Positions 18,445 through 27,472 of a DNA stretch of 64,000 nt are shown one piece after another; position 1 is the first letter of the stretch; each line of letters begins with the position of its first letter. The stretch covers positions 310,001 to 374,000 of the forward strand of contig NZ_JAGTWY010000001.1 in the NCBI RefSeq assembly GCF_023657445.1. The letters run 5' to 3'. The position numbers and the translations under genes were made by a program. The DNA is from Marinobacter sediminum. GTDB taxonomy: Bacteria > Pseudomonadota > Gammaproteobacteria > Pseudomonadales > Oleiphilaceae. The notes under the pieces were generated by a model. It did not search any database. It saw nothing but the letters and a program-made list of their open reading frames with translations, and had not been told where the DNA came from.

Positions 18445-19203
18445 GTGTGGATTGGCTCGGTCAGTCTGTTCCCGGAGATGTTTGGTGCGGTAACGGATTT
18501 CGGTATTACAGGAAGAGCGGTTCGGGATGGTCTGCTGACTTTTCGGAGCTGGAATCCCCGTGAGTTTACCCATGATCGTCATCGCACCGTAGACGATCGC
18601 CCCTATGGCGGTGGCCCGGGAATGCTGATGAAGATACAGCCTCTCAGGGATGCCATACATGCGGCGCGGGAGTCAGCACCAGGCAAAGCCTGTGTGGTGT
18701 ATCTTTCACCCCAGGGTGAGCCGATGAATCAGTCCGTTGTTGAGTCCCTTGCGGCGGAAGAGCGATTGATTCTGGTCGCAGGCCGATATGAGGGTGTGGA
18801 TGAGCGCCTGATTTCGGCGGAGGTCGATCGGGAAGTGTCACTGGGCGACTTTGTTCTCTCCGGTGGCGAGCTGGCGGCCATGGCCGTCATTGATGCGGTT
18901 ACGCGCCTCATCCCCGGAGCGCTGGGTCATGCGCAGTCGGCAGAGCAGGATTCCTTTGCTGATGGTTTGCTGGATTGTCCGCACTATACCCGGCCCGAGG
19001 TTTACGAAGGTCAGGCGGTGCCGGATGTTTTATTGGGCGGTCACCATGATCAGATCCGGCGTTGGCGGCTGAAGCAGTCGCTGAGGCGAACCCTGGAGCG
19101 GCGCCCCGACCTGCTGGAAAAGCGGGTGTTTACGGATGAAGAGCGTCAGCTGCTGGAAGAGATTTTGAACGAACCGGGTGCCTCTGAATCATCAGGGCAT
19201 TAA
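18445..19203 (+). CDS. trmD: tRNA (guanine37-N1)-methyltransferase TrmD
   Basis: 252-residue SPOUT methyltransferase that makes m1G37 in tRNA and so prevents +1 frameshifting. Family start [20 protein letters not shown], catalytic region [18 protein letters not shown] and the knot sequence [20 protein letters not shown] are present. It starts with GTG three bases after rimM. Operon partner of ribosomal proteins S16 and L19. Confidence 0.97.
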   Translation: MWIGSVSLFPEMFGAVTDFGITGRAVRDGLLTFRSWNPREFTHDRHRTVDDRPYGGGPGMLMKIQPLRDAIHAARESAPGKACVVYLSPQGEPMNQSVVESLAAEERLILVAGRYEGVDERLISAEVDREVSLGDFVLSGGELAAMAVIDAVTRLIPGALGHAQSAEQDSFADGLLDCPHYTRPEVYEGQAVPDVLLGGHHDQIRRWRLKQSLRRTLERRPDLLEKRVFTDEERQLLEEILNEPGASESSGH

Positions 19204-19228
19204 AAGATTGGGTATCAGGAGCATTACG

Positions 19229-19585
19229 ATGAGCGGCAAGAACAACATCATCAGTCAACTTGAAACAGAACAGATGACCAAGGAAATCCCTGCGTTTGCG
19301 CCGGGCGACACCGTGGTCGTTCAGGTTCGCGTAACCGAGGGTAACCGTGAGCGTCTGCAGGCGTTCGAGGGTGTCGTCATCGGAAGGCGCAACCGTGGCA
19401 TGAACTCCTCTTTCACCGTGCGTAAGATTTCCTACGGTGTGGGCGTTGAGCGTACTTTCCAGACCTTCTCCAAGCTGATCGATGGTATCAGCGTGAAGCG
19501 TCGCGGTGACGTGCGTCAGGCCAAGCTTTACTATCTGCGTGACCTGTCTGGTAAGGCAGCTCGCATCAAGGAAAAGCTGGGCTGA
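19229..19585 (+). CDS. rplS: 50S ribosomal protein L19
   Basis: 118-residue large-subunit protein at the 30S-50S interface. Motifs [32 protein letters not shown] and [20 protein letters not shown] are typical. I chose the ATG at 19229 after CAGGAG; an upstream in-frame ATG lies inside trmD. Last gene of its operon, closed by a terminator. Confidence 0.98.
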   Translation: MSGKNNIISQLETEQMTKEIPAFAPGDTVVVQVRVTEGNRERLQAFEGVVIGRRNRGMNSSFTVRKISYGVGVERTFQTFSKLIDGISVKRRGDVRQAKLYYLRDLSGKAARIKEKLG

Positions 19586-19614
19586 TCAGCAACTCGCTGA
19601 ACAGAACGCTTGTG

Positions 19615-19642
19615 AAAAAGGCAGCCAAAGGCTGCCTTTTTT
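19615..19642 (+). terminator. terminator of the rpsP-rplS operon
   Basis: AAGGCAGCC, AAA loop, GGCTGCCTT followed by TTTT (19618-19642). A classic intrinsic terminator 30 bases beyond rplS, with an A-run upstream that could also make it work on the other strand. Confidence 0.92.
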
Positions 19643-19700
19643 GTGTCTGTGTCCTGGGTCAGGCATGCTCCGGACAGGTTGTTAGAAAAAGAGCGATCGT

Positions 19701-20603
19701 GTGAGACCGGAAGACGAGGCCATTATTACCCGTTTTACCGATGCCATCTGGCTTGAGGATGGGTTGGGAGAAAAGACGCGACAGGCCTACCGCAGTGATC
19801 TTGTTCGCCTGTCGGTCTGGCTTGAGGAGCAGCCTGGGCGGCCCTTACTGACGGCAGCGCGCAGAACCGATTTGTTGGCCTGGATGTCCAGAGGGCTGGC
19901 CGAAGGTGTGAAAACCTCGACTGCGGCCAGACGGTTATCCGGTATTCGCAGGTTTTACCGGTTTTTGTTGCGCGAAAGCGTGATTGCCGAGGACCCGACC
20001 TTGCGCATTGACAGTCCCCGCCTGCCTCGCCGGCTTCCTGACTCGCTCACCGAGGAAGAAGTGGATGGCCTGCTTGCGGAGCCGGACCCGGAGGTCCCCA
20101 TCGAGCTGCGGGATAAGGCTATGCTGGAGATTCTTTACGGCTGTGGGCTGCGAGTTTCTGAACTTACAGGTTTGCGGGTTGATCAGGTCAACCTTCGGCA
20201 GGGTGTCGTCCGAATCACAGGCAAGGGCGACAAGGAGCGCCTTGTTCCTCTTGGCGAAGAGGCCGTGGATTGGCTGCTGAAATACATGAAGGAAGCACGC
20301 GGCGAGCTTCTGAAGGGGCGTTCCTGTGATGCGTTATTTCCGGGGAACCGGCCCTCTGCCATGACCCGCCAGACTTTCTGGCACCGTATTAAACATTATG
20401 CTGTCCGCGTGGGTATTCGTAAGCACCTTTCCCCGCACACCCTGCGGCATGCTTTCGCAACCCACTTGCTGAATAATGGTGCCGACTTGCGGGTTGTGCA
20501 GATGTTGCTTGGGCATTCTGATTTGTCGACCACGCAGATATACACTCATGTTGCACGTCAGCGCCTTCAATCGTTGCATCAGGCGCATCATCCCCGTGGC
20601 TGA
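19701..20603 (+). CDS. xerD: site-specific tyrosine recombinase XerD
   Basis: 300-residue recombinase that resolves chromosome dimers at dif together with XerC and FtsK. An N-terminal SAM-like core-binding domain is followed by the catalytic domain with Arg in GCGLRVSEL (about 150), HTLRHAFATHLL, GHSDLSTTQIYTHV and the Tyr nucleophile near 281. It starts with GTG. The neighbour dsbC is the usual one, so this is the housekeeping XerD and not a phage integrase. Confidence 0.96.
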   Translation: MRPEDEAIITRFTDAIWLEDGLGEKTRQAYRSDLVRLSVWLEEQPGRPLLTAARRTDLLAWMSRGLAEGVKTSTAARRLSGIRRFYRFLLRESVIAEDPTLRIDSPRLPRRLPDSLTEEEVDGLLAEPDPEVPIELRDKAMLEILYGCGLRVSELTGLRVDQVNLRQGVVRITGKGDKERLVPLGEEAVDWLLKYMKEARGELLKGRSCDALFPGNRPSAMTRQTFWHRIKHYAVRVGIRKHLSPHTLRHAFATHLLNNGADLRVVQMLLGHSDLSTTQIYTHVARQRLQSLHQAHHPRG

Positions 20604-20726
20604 TAACGGTGTTTTTGGGTAAGGTGGTCGCTTTGAACTTTTGCGGCGGGCTTGTGTCGCAGTAACGTATTCCCGTGGCCGTTATGTTCTCGGAGCGGGC
20701 CGAATGTCACCTGATTGGAAAAAAGT

Positions 20727-21473
20727 ATGTCTGCCAGAAATAGCATGAAAAATATTGCAATGGTGCTCGGCCTGGCGGCCGGTGTATTGCTTGCGCTGCC
20801 GGCCGTAGCTGGTGAGGTTGAAGATCGTATTGCCAAACGCCTGTCTGACGCTGTGCCGGGTCTGGAGGTGTCTTCGGTCCGGGAATCCGAAGCGAAAGGT
20901 CTTTATGAAGTGCAGAGTAATAATGGCGATACTATTTATACGACAGTGGACGGTGAGTATTTGCTGACGGGTGATCTGCTAAAAGTTACCAGTAATGGCA
21001 TCGCCAACGTGACCGAACAGGCCAGAGCGGGTCAGCGCCGGCAAGTGATGGCGGACTTTGGGGATGAAGGCGTCATCCGTTTCCCGGCAAAGGGTGAGGA
21101 AAAAGCCGTTGTCGATGTCTTTACTGATATCGACTGTCCTTACTGCCGGAAGCTGCATGCCGAAGTTCCTCAGCTGAATGAATACGGCATCACTGTAAAC
21201 TACTATGCCTTCCCACGTTCCGGTCCGGGGACACCATCGTTTAAAAAATATGTTTCCGTATGGTGCTCGGAAAACCAGCAGGCGGCGATGGATGCCGCCA
21301 AGGGTGGGCAGCGAGTGGATGCCGCTACATGCGAAAACCCGGTGCTTGAGCAATTTCGACTGGGTGGCCGTGTCGGGGTTACGGGTACGCCTGCCATTCT
21401 TCTGGAGGACGGCAATATGGTGCGTGGATATGTTCCCGCCGATAATCTCGCCAAGGGCCTCGGGTTACTTTGA
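20727..21473 (+). CDS. dsbC: thiol:disulfide interchange protein DsbC
   Basis: Periplasmic disulfide isomerase/reductase. A signal peptide covers about residues 1-28 (MKNIAMVLGLAAGVLLALPAV, cut near AVAG), then an N-terminal dimerisation domain and a thioredoxin fold with the CPYC active site (about residue 138) and cis-Pro in GVTGTPAIL. A second Cys pair (WCSEN, ATCENP) is also typical of DsbC. The first ATG (20727) and a second at 20745 are both possible starts; neither has a strong Shine-Dalgarno. Confidence 0.95.
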   Translation: MSARNSMKNIAMVLGLAAGVLLALPAVAGEVEDRIAKRLSDAVPGLEVSSVRESEAKGLYEVQSNNGDTIYTTVDGEYLLTGDLLKVTSNGIANVTEQARAGQRRQVMADFGDEGVIRFPAKGEEKAVVDVFTDIDCPYCRKLHAEVPQLNEYGITVNYYAFPRSGPGTPSFKKYVSVWCSENQQAAMDAAKGGQRVDAATCENPVLEQFRLGGRVGVTGTPAILLEDGNMVRGYVPADNLAKGLGLL

Positions 21474-21560
21474 GTTACTTTCCGGCTGCACTCAGCGGCC
21501 GGACATTCATGTATTTGACATCCTTCCGATTCGGGGCTTATTCAGTGGCACCTGAATCGG

Positions 21561-21566
21561 TATACT
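21561..21566 (+). promoter_or_regulatory. candidate -10 box upstream of hom
   Basis: TATACT lies 52 bases before the hom start in the 145-base gap behind dsbC. The hexamer 17 bases upstream (TTATTC) is a poor -35; a perfect TTGACA at 21515-21520 is 40 bases away and cannot pair with it. Confidence 0.35.
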
Positions 21567-21618
21567 ATGCCCCCTTATTGCAATTCATCAGCACCCCTTC
21601 GGGATCAGAGGTGAGAGT

Positions 21619-22920
21619 TTGAAAGACGTCAGTGTCGGAATCTGCGGACTGGGTACCGTTGGCGGCGGTACATTCAATGTCTTGACCCGTAATGCCAGGC
21701 TTATTGCCGGCCGGGCCGGCTGTAATATACGTATTACCCGGATTGCCAGTCGTCGTCCCAGGAATGATATGGATCTCGGAGATGTGCCATTTTCGACCGA
21801 CATTTTTGACGTGGTAAACGACCCTGCTATCGATGTCGTCGTTGAGCTCATCGGTGGCTATGATACCGCAAAAGAGCTTGTATTGGCTGCGATCAGGAAT
21901 GGCAAGCATGTGGTGACCGCCAACAAGGCGCTCATCGCTGTTCATGGCAACGAAATTTTTGAAGCTGCCGAAAAAGCCGGTGTTGTTGTTGCCTATGAAG
22001 CTGGTGTTGCCGGGGGTATTCCGGTGATGAAAGCCATCCGCGAAGGTATGGCGGCCAATCGGATTGACTGGATCGCGGGAATTATCAACGGCACCGGTAA
22101 CTATATCCTTACCGAAATGCGTGCTGGTCGTCAGTTTGCTGAGGTGCTGAAGGAGGCTCAGGATCTCGGTTATGCCGAGGCGGATCCGACCTTCGATGTT
22201 GAAGGCATTGATGCTGCCCATAAGCTTACGATTCTGGCATCTGCCGGCTTTGGTGTGCCGCTGCAGTTTGAGAAAGCCTTCACTGAGGGGATCTCTAAAA
22301 TCACTCCCTATGACATAGCCCATGCCGAACTGCTTGGTTATCGCATCAAGCATCTGGGTATTGCGCGTCGTCGCGAAGACGGGATCGAACTGCGGGTGCA
22401 TCCGACCCTGGTTCCCCGGAGCCATCTGATCGCCCAGGTTGACGGTGTGCTGAATGCTGTTCTGGTTGATGGCGATGCCGTCGGTCAGACCATGTACTAC
22501 GGACCGGGAGCCGGCGATGAGGCCACGGCCTCTGCTGTGATTGCCGATATTGTCGATGTCGCCCGGGCAGTTGCAAGTGAAAGCAAGCAGCGTGTGCCGT
22601 ATCTCGGATTCGCTCCGGACGCCATGGAGGATCTTGAAGTCCTGTCCATGGAAGACGTTCAGTCGGCCTACTATCTGCGAATCACTGCCCTTGACCGTCC
22701 GGGAGTGTTGGCGAAAATATCCTCCATTCTCAGTGAGCATGGCATTAACATCGAGTCCATCATGCAGAAGGAGTCCGAGCTGAAGGATGGCCGTATTCCG
22801 GTGATTATCCTGACTCACACGGTTCAGGAGCGGCAGATGAATCGTGCCATTGAAGAACTGGAAGCTCTGACCGACACCGATGGCCATGTTGTTCGCATCC
22901 GCGCTGAAAACTTTAACTGA
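21619..22920 (+). CDS. hom: homoserine dehydrogenase
   Basis: 433-residue enzyme that reduces aspartate semialdehyde to homoserine for threonine and methionine synthesis. The NAD(P) domain GICGLGTVGGGTFNVLTRN, catalytic AGVAGGIPVMKAI and GIINGTGNYILTEM, and a C-terminal ACT domain (LRITALDRPGVLAKISSILS) are present. It begins with TTG: the family N-terminus aligns there and GAGGTGAG lies just upstream. It is followed by thrC after 11 bases. Confidence 0.97.
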   Translation: MKDVSVGICGLGTVGGGTFNVLTRNARLIAGRAGCNIRITRIASRRPRNDMDLGDVPFSTDIFDVVNDPAIDVVVELIGGYDTAKELVLAAIRNGKHVVTANKALIAVHGNEIFEAAEKAGVVVAYEAGVAGGIPVMKAIREGMAANRIDWIAGIINGTGNYILTEMRAGRQFAEVLKEAQDLGYAEADPTFDVEGIDAAHKLTILASAGFGVPLQFEKAFTEGISKITPYDIAHAELLGYRIKHLGIARRREDGIELRVHPTLVPRSHLIAQVDGVLNAVLVDGDAVGQTMYYGPGAGDEATASAVIADIVDVARAVASESKQRVPYLGFAPDAMEDLEVLSMEDVQSAYYLRITALDRPGVLAKISSILSEHGINIESIMQKESELKDGRIPVIILTHTVQERQMNRAIEELEALTDTDGHVVRIRAENFN

Positions 22921-22931
22921 CAGGTACGCAC

Positions 22932-24332
22932 GTGAGATATATCAGTACGCGGGGTGAAGCGCCCGCACTGGGCTTTGAAGACGTTCTGCTGACTGGCCTC
23001 GCCACCGATGGTGGCTTGTTTGTGCCGGAATCACTGCCCCATTTCAGTCTTGAGGAGATTCGTAGCTGGCGCGGACTTTCTTACAGCGAGCTCGCGTTCA
23101 ACATAATGCATCCCTTCGTCGACGATGCCATTCCGGCCGATGATTTCCGGAAGATGCTTGATGAAACCTACTCGGTATTCGGCCACAAGGCAGTGGCTCC
23201 TCTGGTACAGCTTGATTCCAACGAATGGGTGATGGAGTTGTTCCGGGGCCCGACGCTGGCGTTCAAGGATTTTGCCCTGCAGTTGCTGGGTCGTCTGCTC
23301 GATTACGTGCTGGAAAAGCGCAAACAGCACGTGGTCATCATGGGCGCTACATCCGGTGACACCGGTTCGGCGGCTATTGAAGGCTGCCGCCGTTGCAAGC
23401 ACGTGGATATCTTCATTCTGCATCCTCACGAGCGAGTTTCTGAAGTGCAGCGTCGCCAGATGACGACAGTGACGTGTAAGAATATTCACAATATTGCTGT
23501 CCGCGGCAATTTTGACGATTGTCAGCGCATGGTGAAGGAGAGTTTTGGCAACCAGTCTTTCCTTGAGGGCAAAACCCAGCTGGCGGCCGTCAATTCTATA
23601 AACTGGGCCCGTATCATGGCTCAGATTGTCTACTACTTTCAGGCGTCCCTGTCGCTGGGTGGCCCCGATCGCAGCATGGCATTTTCCGTGCCTACCGGTA
23701 ATTTCGGGGATATCTTTGCCGGCTATCTGGCGAAGAAAATGGGCCTGCCCATCTCTCAGCTGGTCATCGCCACCAACCGGAATGATATCCTTCACCGGTT
23801 CATGAGTGGCAACAAGTACGAGCAGCACCAGCTTGAGCACACGCTGTCGCCAAGTATGGATATCATGGTGTCCAGTAACTTCGAGCGGTTATTGTTTGAC
23901 TTGCACGGTCGTGACGGTCAGGCCGTGAAAGAGTTGCTTGAGAAAGCCTCAAAAGGCCCGGTGAGCATTGAGGATTATCGCTGGAAGCATGCCCGCAAGC
24001 TGTTTGACAGTGATGCCGTGGATGACAAGGCTACCTGCGATACCATCCGTGAGATCTATGAGCAGAATGAGTATCTACTTGATCCACACACGGCCATCGG
24101 CGTGAAGGCAGCTCGTAACTGTCGCCGTGACAGCTCCGTTCCGATGATTACCCTCGGTACCGCGCATCCTGCCAAGTTTCCGGATGCCATTGCCGAGGCT
24201 GGGTTAACGGTGAAGCCGGAGCTGCCTGCCCATATGGCGGATCTGTTCGAGCGTGAAGAACACTACACCGTTCTGGACAACAACATTGCCGGTGTTCAGG
24301 AGTTCATTGCCAAACACTGGAAAAATACCTGA
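22932..24332 (+). CDS. thrC: threonine synthase
   Basis: 466-residue PLP enzyme that turns O-phosphohomoserine into threonine. The N-terminal MRYISTRGEAPALGFEDVLL, PLP lysine motif GPTLAFKDFALQ and GATSGDTGSAAIE are diagnostic. It starts with GTG, with AGG about 8 bases upstream. Together with hom upstream it forms a threonine branch unit; thrB is not in this window. Confidence 0.97.
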   Translation: MRYISTRGEAPALGFEDVLLTGLATDGGLFVPESLPHFSLEEIRSWRGLSYSELAFNIMHPFVDDAIPADDFRKMLDETYSVFGHKAVAPLVQLDSNEWVMELFRGPTLAFKDFALQLLGRLLDYVLEKRKQHVVIMGATSGDTGSAAIEGCRRCKHVDIFILHPHERVSEVQRRQMTTVTCKNIHNIAVRGNFDDCQRMVKESFGNQSFLEGKTQLAAVNSINWARIMAQIVYYFQASLSLGGPDRSMAFSVPTGNFGDIFAGYLAKKMGLPISQLVIATNRNDILHRFMSGNKYEQHQLEHTLSPSMDIMVSSNFERLLFDLHGRDGQAVKELLEKASKGPVSIEDYRWKHARKLFDSDAVDDKATCDTIREIYEQNEYLLDPHTAIGVKAARNCRRDSSVPMITLGTAHPAKFPDAIAEAGLTVKPELPAHMADLFEREEHYTVLDNNIAGVQEFIAKHWKNT

Positions 24333-24338
24333 TCCGGT

Positions 24339-26072
24339 ATGACACCGAAAAAGATCCTGCGTCGCCCCCAGCCTGAGCGTGCTCCGGTCTGGGGGCAGAG
24401 TCTCCCGCCATTGCTCCGTCGTCTCTATGCTGCCAGGGGGGTGACCTCTGACGAGCAGCTGAGCTATACCCTCAAATACCTGGCTTCTCCCATGGAGCTC
24501 CGCGGTATCGATCGGGCTGTCGCTTTGTTGGCTGACGCTATCGAGCAACAGCAGCGAGTTCTGATTCTCGGTGATTTTGATGCCGATGGCGCCACCAGTA
24601 CGGCGGTCGCCATGCTGGGGTTGTCCATGCTCGGCCTGCAAAGTGTCGATTTTCGGGTTCCCAGCCGATTTGCTGATGGTTACGGTCTGACTCCGGGAAT
24701 TATCGAGCGCCTGAGAGATGAAGGAGAACTGCCGGATCTGCTGATCACCGTGGATAACGGGATCTCCGCCATTGAGGGTGTGAAAGCGGCTTGTGACATG
24801 GGTATGAAGGTGGTTGTGACGGACCATCACCTGGCGGGTGAGACCTTGCCAGATGCAGATGCCATCGTGAATCCCAATCAGCCCGGCTGTTCCTTCCTGA
24901 GCAAGAATGCCGCCGGAGTAGGCGTCATGTTTTACGTGCTCACGGCACTGCGCAAGCATCTCCGTGAAATAGGCCGCTTGCCACAGCCGGAACCCAATCT
25001 TGGTACTCTTCTGGATCTGGTCGCCCTGGGAACGGTTGCCGATGTCGTTCCGCTCGATCATAACAACCGTATTTTTGTTGAGCAGGGTTTGCGTCGGATT
25101 CGTCAGGGCGAGGCCCGCCCCGGACTCCTGGCCTTGCTCGAAGTGGCCGGCCGGGATTTCACATCAATCAGCTCCACCGACCTGGGGTTTGTCGTCGGTC
25201 CCCGGCTGAACGCCGCCGGCCGGCTTGATGACATGAGTATTGGTATTGCCTGTTTGCTGGCAGACAGCCCGGATGAGGCCCAGCGGTTGGCCAAAGAGCT
25301 GGACAGCTTCAACCGCGAGCGCCGTACTATCGAAAAAGATATGAAGGCGCAGGCTCAGGAACTGCTGGCGTCGATGTCGCTCGATCTTGAGGGGTTACCC
25401 TGGGGCCTGGCGTTGTTCGATCCCGACTGGCACCAGGGCGTCATTGGAATTCTGGCGGCCCGCATTCGTGAGCAGACGCATCGACCTACGATTGCATTCG
25501 CCGGCGATGATAACGGCGAAGATATCAAGGGCTCTGCGCGTTCTATTCCGGGGCTCCATATTCGCGATGTGCTCGCGTCTGTGGATGCGCGCCATCCGGG
25601 CATGATGAAAAAATTCGGGGGGCACGCCATGGCTGCTGGTATGACCCTTGCGCGCGAAGATCTGGATGCCTTTTCCGCCGCCTTCGATAAAGCGGTTCGG
25701 GATACCCTCGATGCCGCGGACCTGGAGGCGGCTATCACGACAGATGGTCCACTGAGCCTGGATGAGTTGAGTCTGGACACTGCTGCACTGCTCAAGAGGG
25801 CCGGGCCATGGGGGCAGCATTTCCCTGAGCCGGTGTTCGATGGTGAGTTCCGCGTAGTCAGCCAGCGTATCGTTGGCGAGAACCATCTCAAGCTGGTTTT
25901 GCAGCCAGCGGAAGGTGGCGGAATCATCGACGGGATTGCGTTCAATACGGGTTCTGAAGTGCCAGACTTTACCCGTACTGGTGCCCGTGTGGTTTACAAA
26001 CCTGATGCCAATACATTCCGTGGGCGCACCAATCTGCAGTTACTGATCGATTATCTTGAGCCCCTTTCCTGA
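24339..26072 (+). CDS. recJ: single-stranded-DNA-specific exonuclease RecJ
   Basis: 577-residue 5'-3' exonuclease of the DHH family used in recombination and mismatch repair. Manganese-site motifs GDFDADGATSTAVAM, TVDNGIS and VTDHHLAG (about residue 160) are intact, as is the DHHA1 motif GGHAMAAGM. It starts 6 bases after thrC. A large inverted repeat begins 10 bases beyond its stop. Confidence 0.96.
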   Translation: MTPKKILRRPQPERAPVWGQSLPPLLRRLYAARGVTSDEQLSYTLKYLASPMELRGIDRAVALLADAIEQQQRVLILGDFDADGATSTAVAMLGLSMLGLQSVDFRVPSRFADGYGLTPGIIERLRDEGELPDLLITVDNGISAIEGVKAACDMGMKVVVTDHHLAGETLPDADAIVNPNQPGCSFLSKNAAGVGVMFYVLTALRKHLREIGRLPQPEPNLGTLLDLVALGTVADVVPLDHNNRIFVEQGLRRIRQGEARPGLLALLEVAGRDFTSISSTDLGFVVGPRLNAAGRLDDMSIGIACLLADSPDEAQRLAKELDSFNRERRTIEKDMKAQAQELLASMSLDLEGLPWGLALFDPDWHQGVIGILAARIREQTHRPTIAFAGDDNGEDIKGSARSIPGLHIRDVLASVDARHPGMMKKFGGHAMAAGMTLAREDLDAFSAAFDKAVRDTLDAADLEAAITTDGPLSLDELSLDTAALLKRAGPWGQHFPEPVFDGEFRVVSQRIVGENHLKLVLQPAEGGGIIDGIAFNTGSEVPDFTRTGARVVYKPDANTFRGRTNLQLLIDYLEPLS

Positions 26073-26082
26073 TTTGGGGGCT

Positions 26083-26175
26083 GGCAGAGGGGTGGGGGAC
26101 CTTTTCTTCTGGGAAAAGAACTCGCTGCGCTCAGACACCTTTGTCCCGGCAGAAAAGGTCCCCCACCCCTCTGCC
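26083..26175. repeat. 25-bp perfect inverted repeat with 43-base spacer
   Basis: Bases 26083-26107 and 26151-26175 are perfect reverse complements over 25 bp; the spacer pairs further through a CTGGGA/TCCCGG segment. The RNA would form a very long hairpin without a U-tract. The spacer contains CTCGCTGCGCTCAGAC, a word of the type seen in dispersed palindromic repeats. It fills the gap between recJ and prfB. No coding potential is seen. Confidence 0.85.
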
Positions 26176-26324
26176 GACCAGACAGTATGTAGAGACCCGT
26201 ACTTCATGCCGGCTGCGTGCGCCTGAGCGGAAGTTCTGGTTTGCCCCGGCTGATTTACCCGCAGAATTCCGGTAGAATCCCGCCACTGTTTTACTCATCA
26301 TTTTCCAGAGCGAGTAAGAGTTTC

Positions 26325-27420
26325 ATGGAAATTAATCCCATTGTTACGAAGATTAAAGAGCTTCGTGAGCGCACTGAAGCGCTCAGGGGGTATCTTTGAC
26401 TACGATCAGCGGAGTGAACGACTGGTCGAAGTAGAGCGAGAGCTGGAAATCCCCACCGTGTGGGAGGACCCTGATCGTGCCCAGGCGCTGGGTAAAGAGC
26501 GTGCCGATCTCGAACTGATTGTTAAAACCATCGACAACCTCACCACTGGACTGGCTGACTCTGCGAGCCTGCTGGACATGGCGGCTGAGGAAGAGGATGA
26601 AGGCACTGTCGCTGAGGTCGAGTCCGATCTTGAAGCCCTGGACAAAGAGCTGGAGAAGCTTGAGTTCCGCCGGATGTTCTCTGGTGAGATGGATGCCAAC
26701 AACGCCTATCTGGATATCCAGGCCGGCTCCGGTGGAACCGAAGCTCAGGACTGGGCCAACATGCTACTGCGCATGTACCTGCGCTGGGCGGAGCGTCGCG
26801 GCTTCAAGGCCGAGATTGTGGAGCTTCAGGAAGGTGATGTGGCCGGTATCAAGAGTGCCACGATTCACATCCAGGGGGATTACGCCTACGGCTGGCTACG
26901 TACCGAAACCGGCGTTCACCGCCTGGTACGGAAGTCACCCTTCGATTCCGGCAATCGCCGTCATACCTCTTTCTCTTCCGTGTTTGTTTCTCCGGAGGTG
27001 GATGACAGCTTTGAAATTGAAATCAACCCGGCAGATTTGCGAGTCGATGTTTACCGCGCCTCCGGTGCCGGCGGTCAGCACGTTAACCGGACAGAATCGG
27101 CGGTTCGACTGACCCACAACCCTACGGGCATTGTGGTTGCGTGTCAGGCCGGCCGAAGCCAGCATCAGAACAAAGATCAGGCCATGAAGCAATTGAAGGC
27201 CAAGCTCTTTGAGCGTGAGATGCAGGAACGTAATGCGGAAAAGCAAAAGGCCGAGGATGCCAAGGCCGATATCGGCTGGGGTAGCCAGATTCGTTCGTAT
27301 GTTCTTGATGACAGTCGTATCAAGGACTTGCGGACCAAGGTTGAAACCAGCAATACCCAAACGGTGTTGGATGGTGATATCGACAAGTTCATCGAAGCCA
27401 GCCTGAAGATGGCGCTGTGA
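26325..27420 (+). CDS. prfB: peptide chain release factor 2 (programmed +1 frameshift)
   Basis: Release factor for UGA and UAA. The reading frame is split: 24 codons from the ATG at 26325 end at an in-frame TGA (26397-26399), and reading resumes in the +1 frame at GAC (26398) to give 364 residues in all, the normal RF2 length. The site is the conserved AGGGGG, TAT, CTT, TGAC arrangement. The SPF anticodon-like motif ([13 protein letters not shown]) and GGQ motif ([12 protein letters not shown]) identify RF2. The lysS gene follows after 52 bases, the usual neighbour. Confidence 0.97.
26385..26400 (+). promoter_or_regulatory. prfB: prfB programmed +1 frameshift site
   Basis: The sequence AGGGGGTATCTTTGAC gives an internal Shine-Dalgarno-like AGGGGG, a slippery CTT codon and the stop TGA followed by C. 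In E. coli the same arrangement senses RF2 level: when RF2 is low, ribosomes slip +1 and make the full protein. Confidence 0.97.
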
Positions 27421-27472
27421 TCAGCGTCATCAACCGTAAACCCGGATAAATCCCGATCTTTAGTGAGCCAAC

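Noticed and set aside
19701-20603. Tyrosine recombinase as a sign of an integrated element.
   Set aside because: It is XerD by sequence and by its dsbC neighbour; no att sites, tRNA or phage genes are near.
21565-22887. A long open frame (about 440 codons) antisense to hom.
   Set aside because: It covers a conserved gene on the other strand and has no plausible ribosome site; it follows from codon bias.
26397-26399. A premature stop making prfB a pseudogene.
   Set aside because: The stop is the conserved programmed frameshift signal; the joined product has normal RF2 length.
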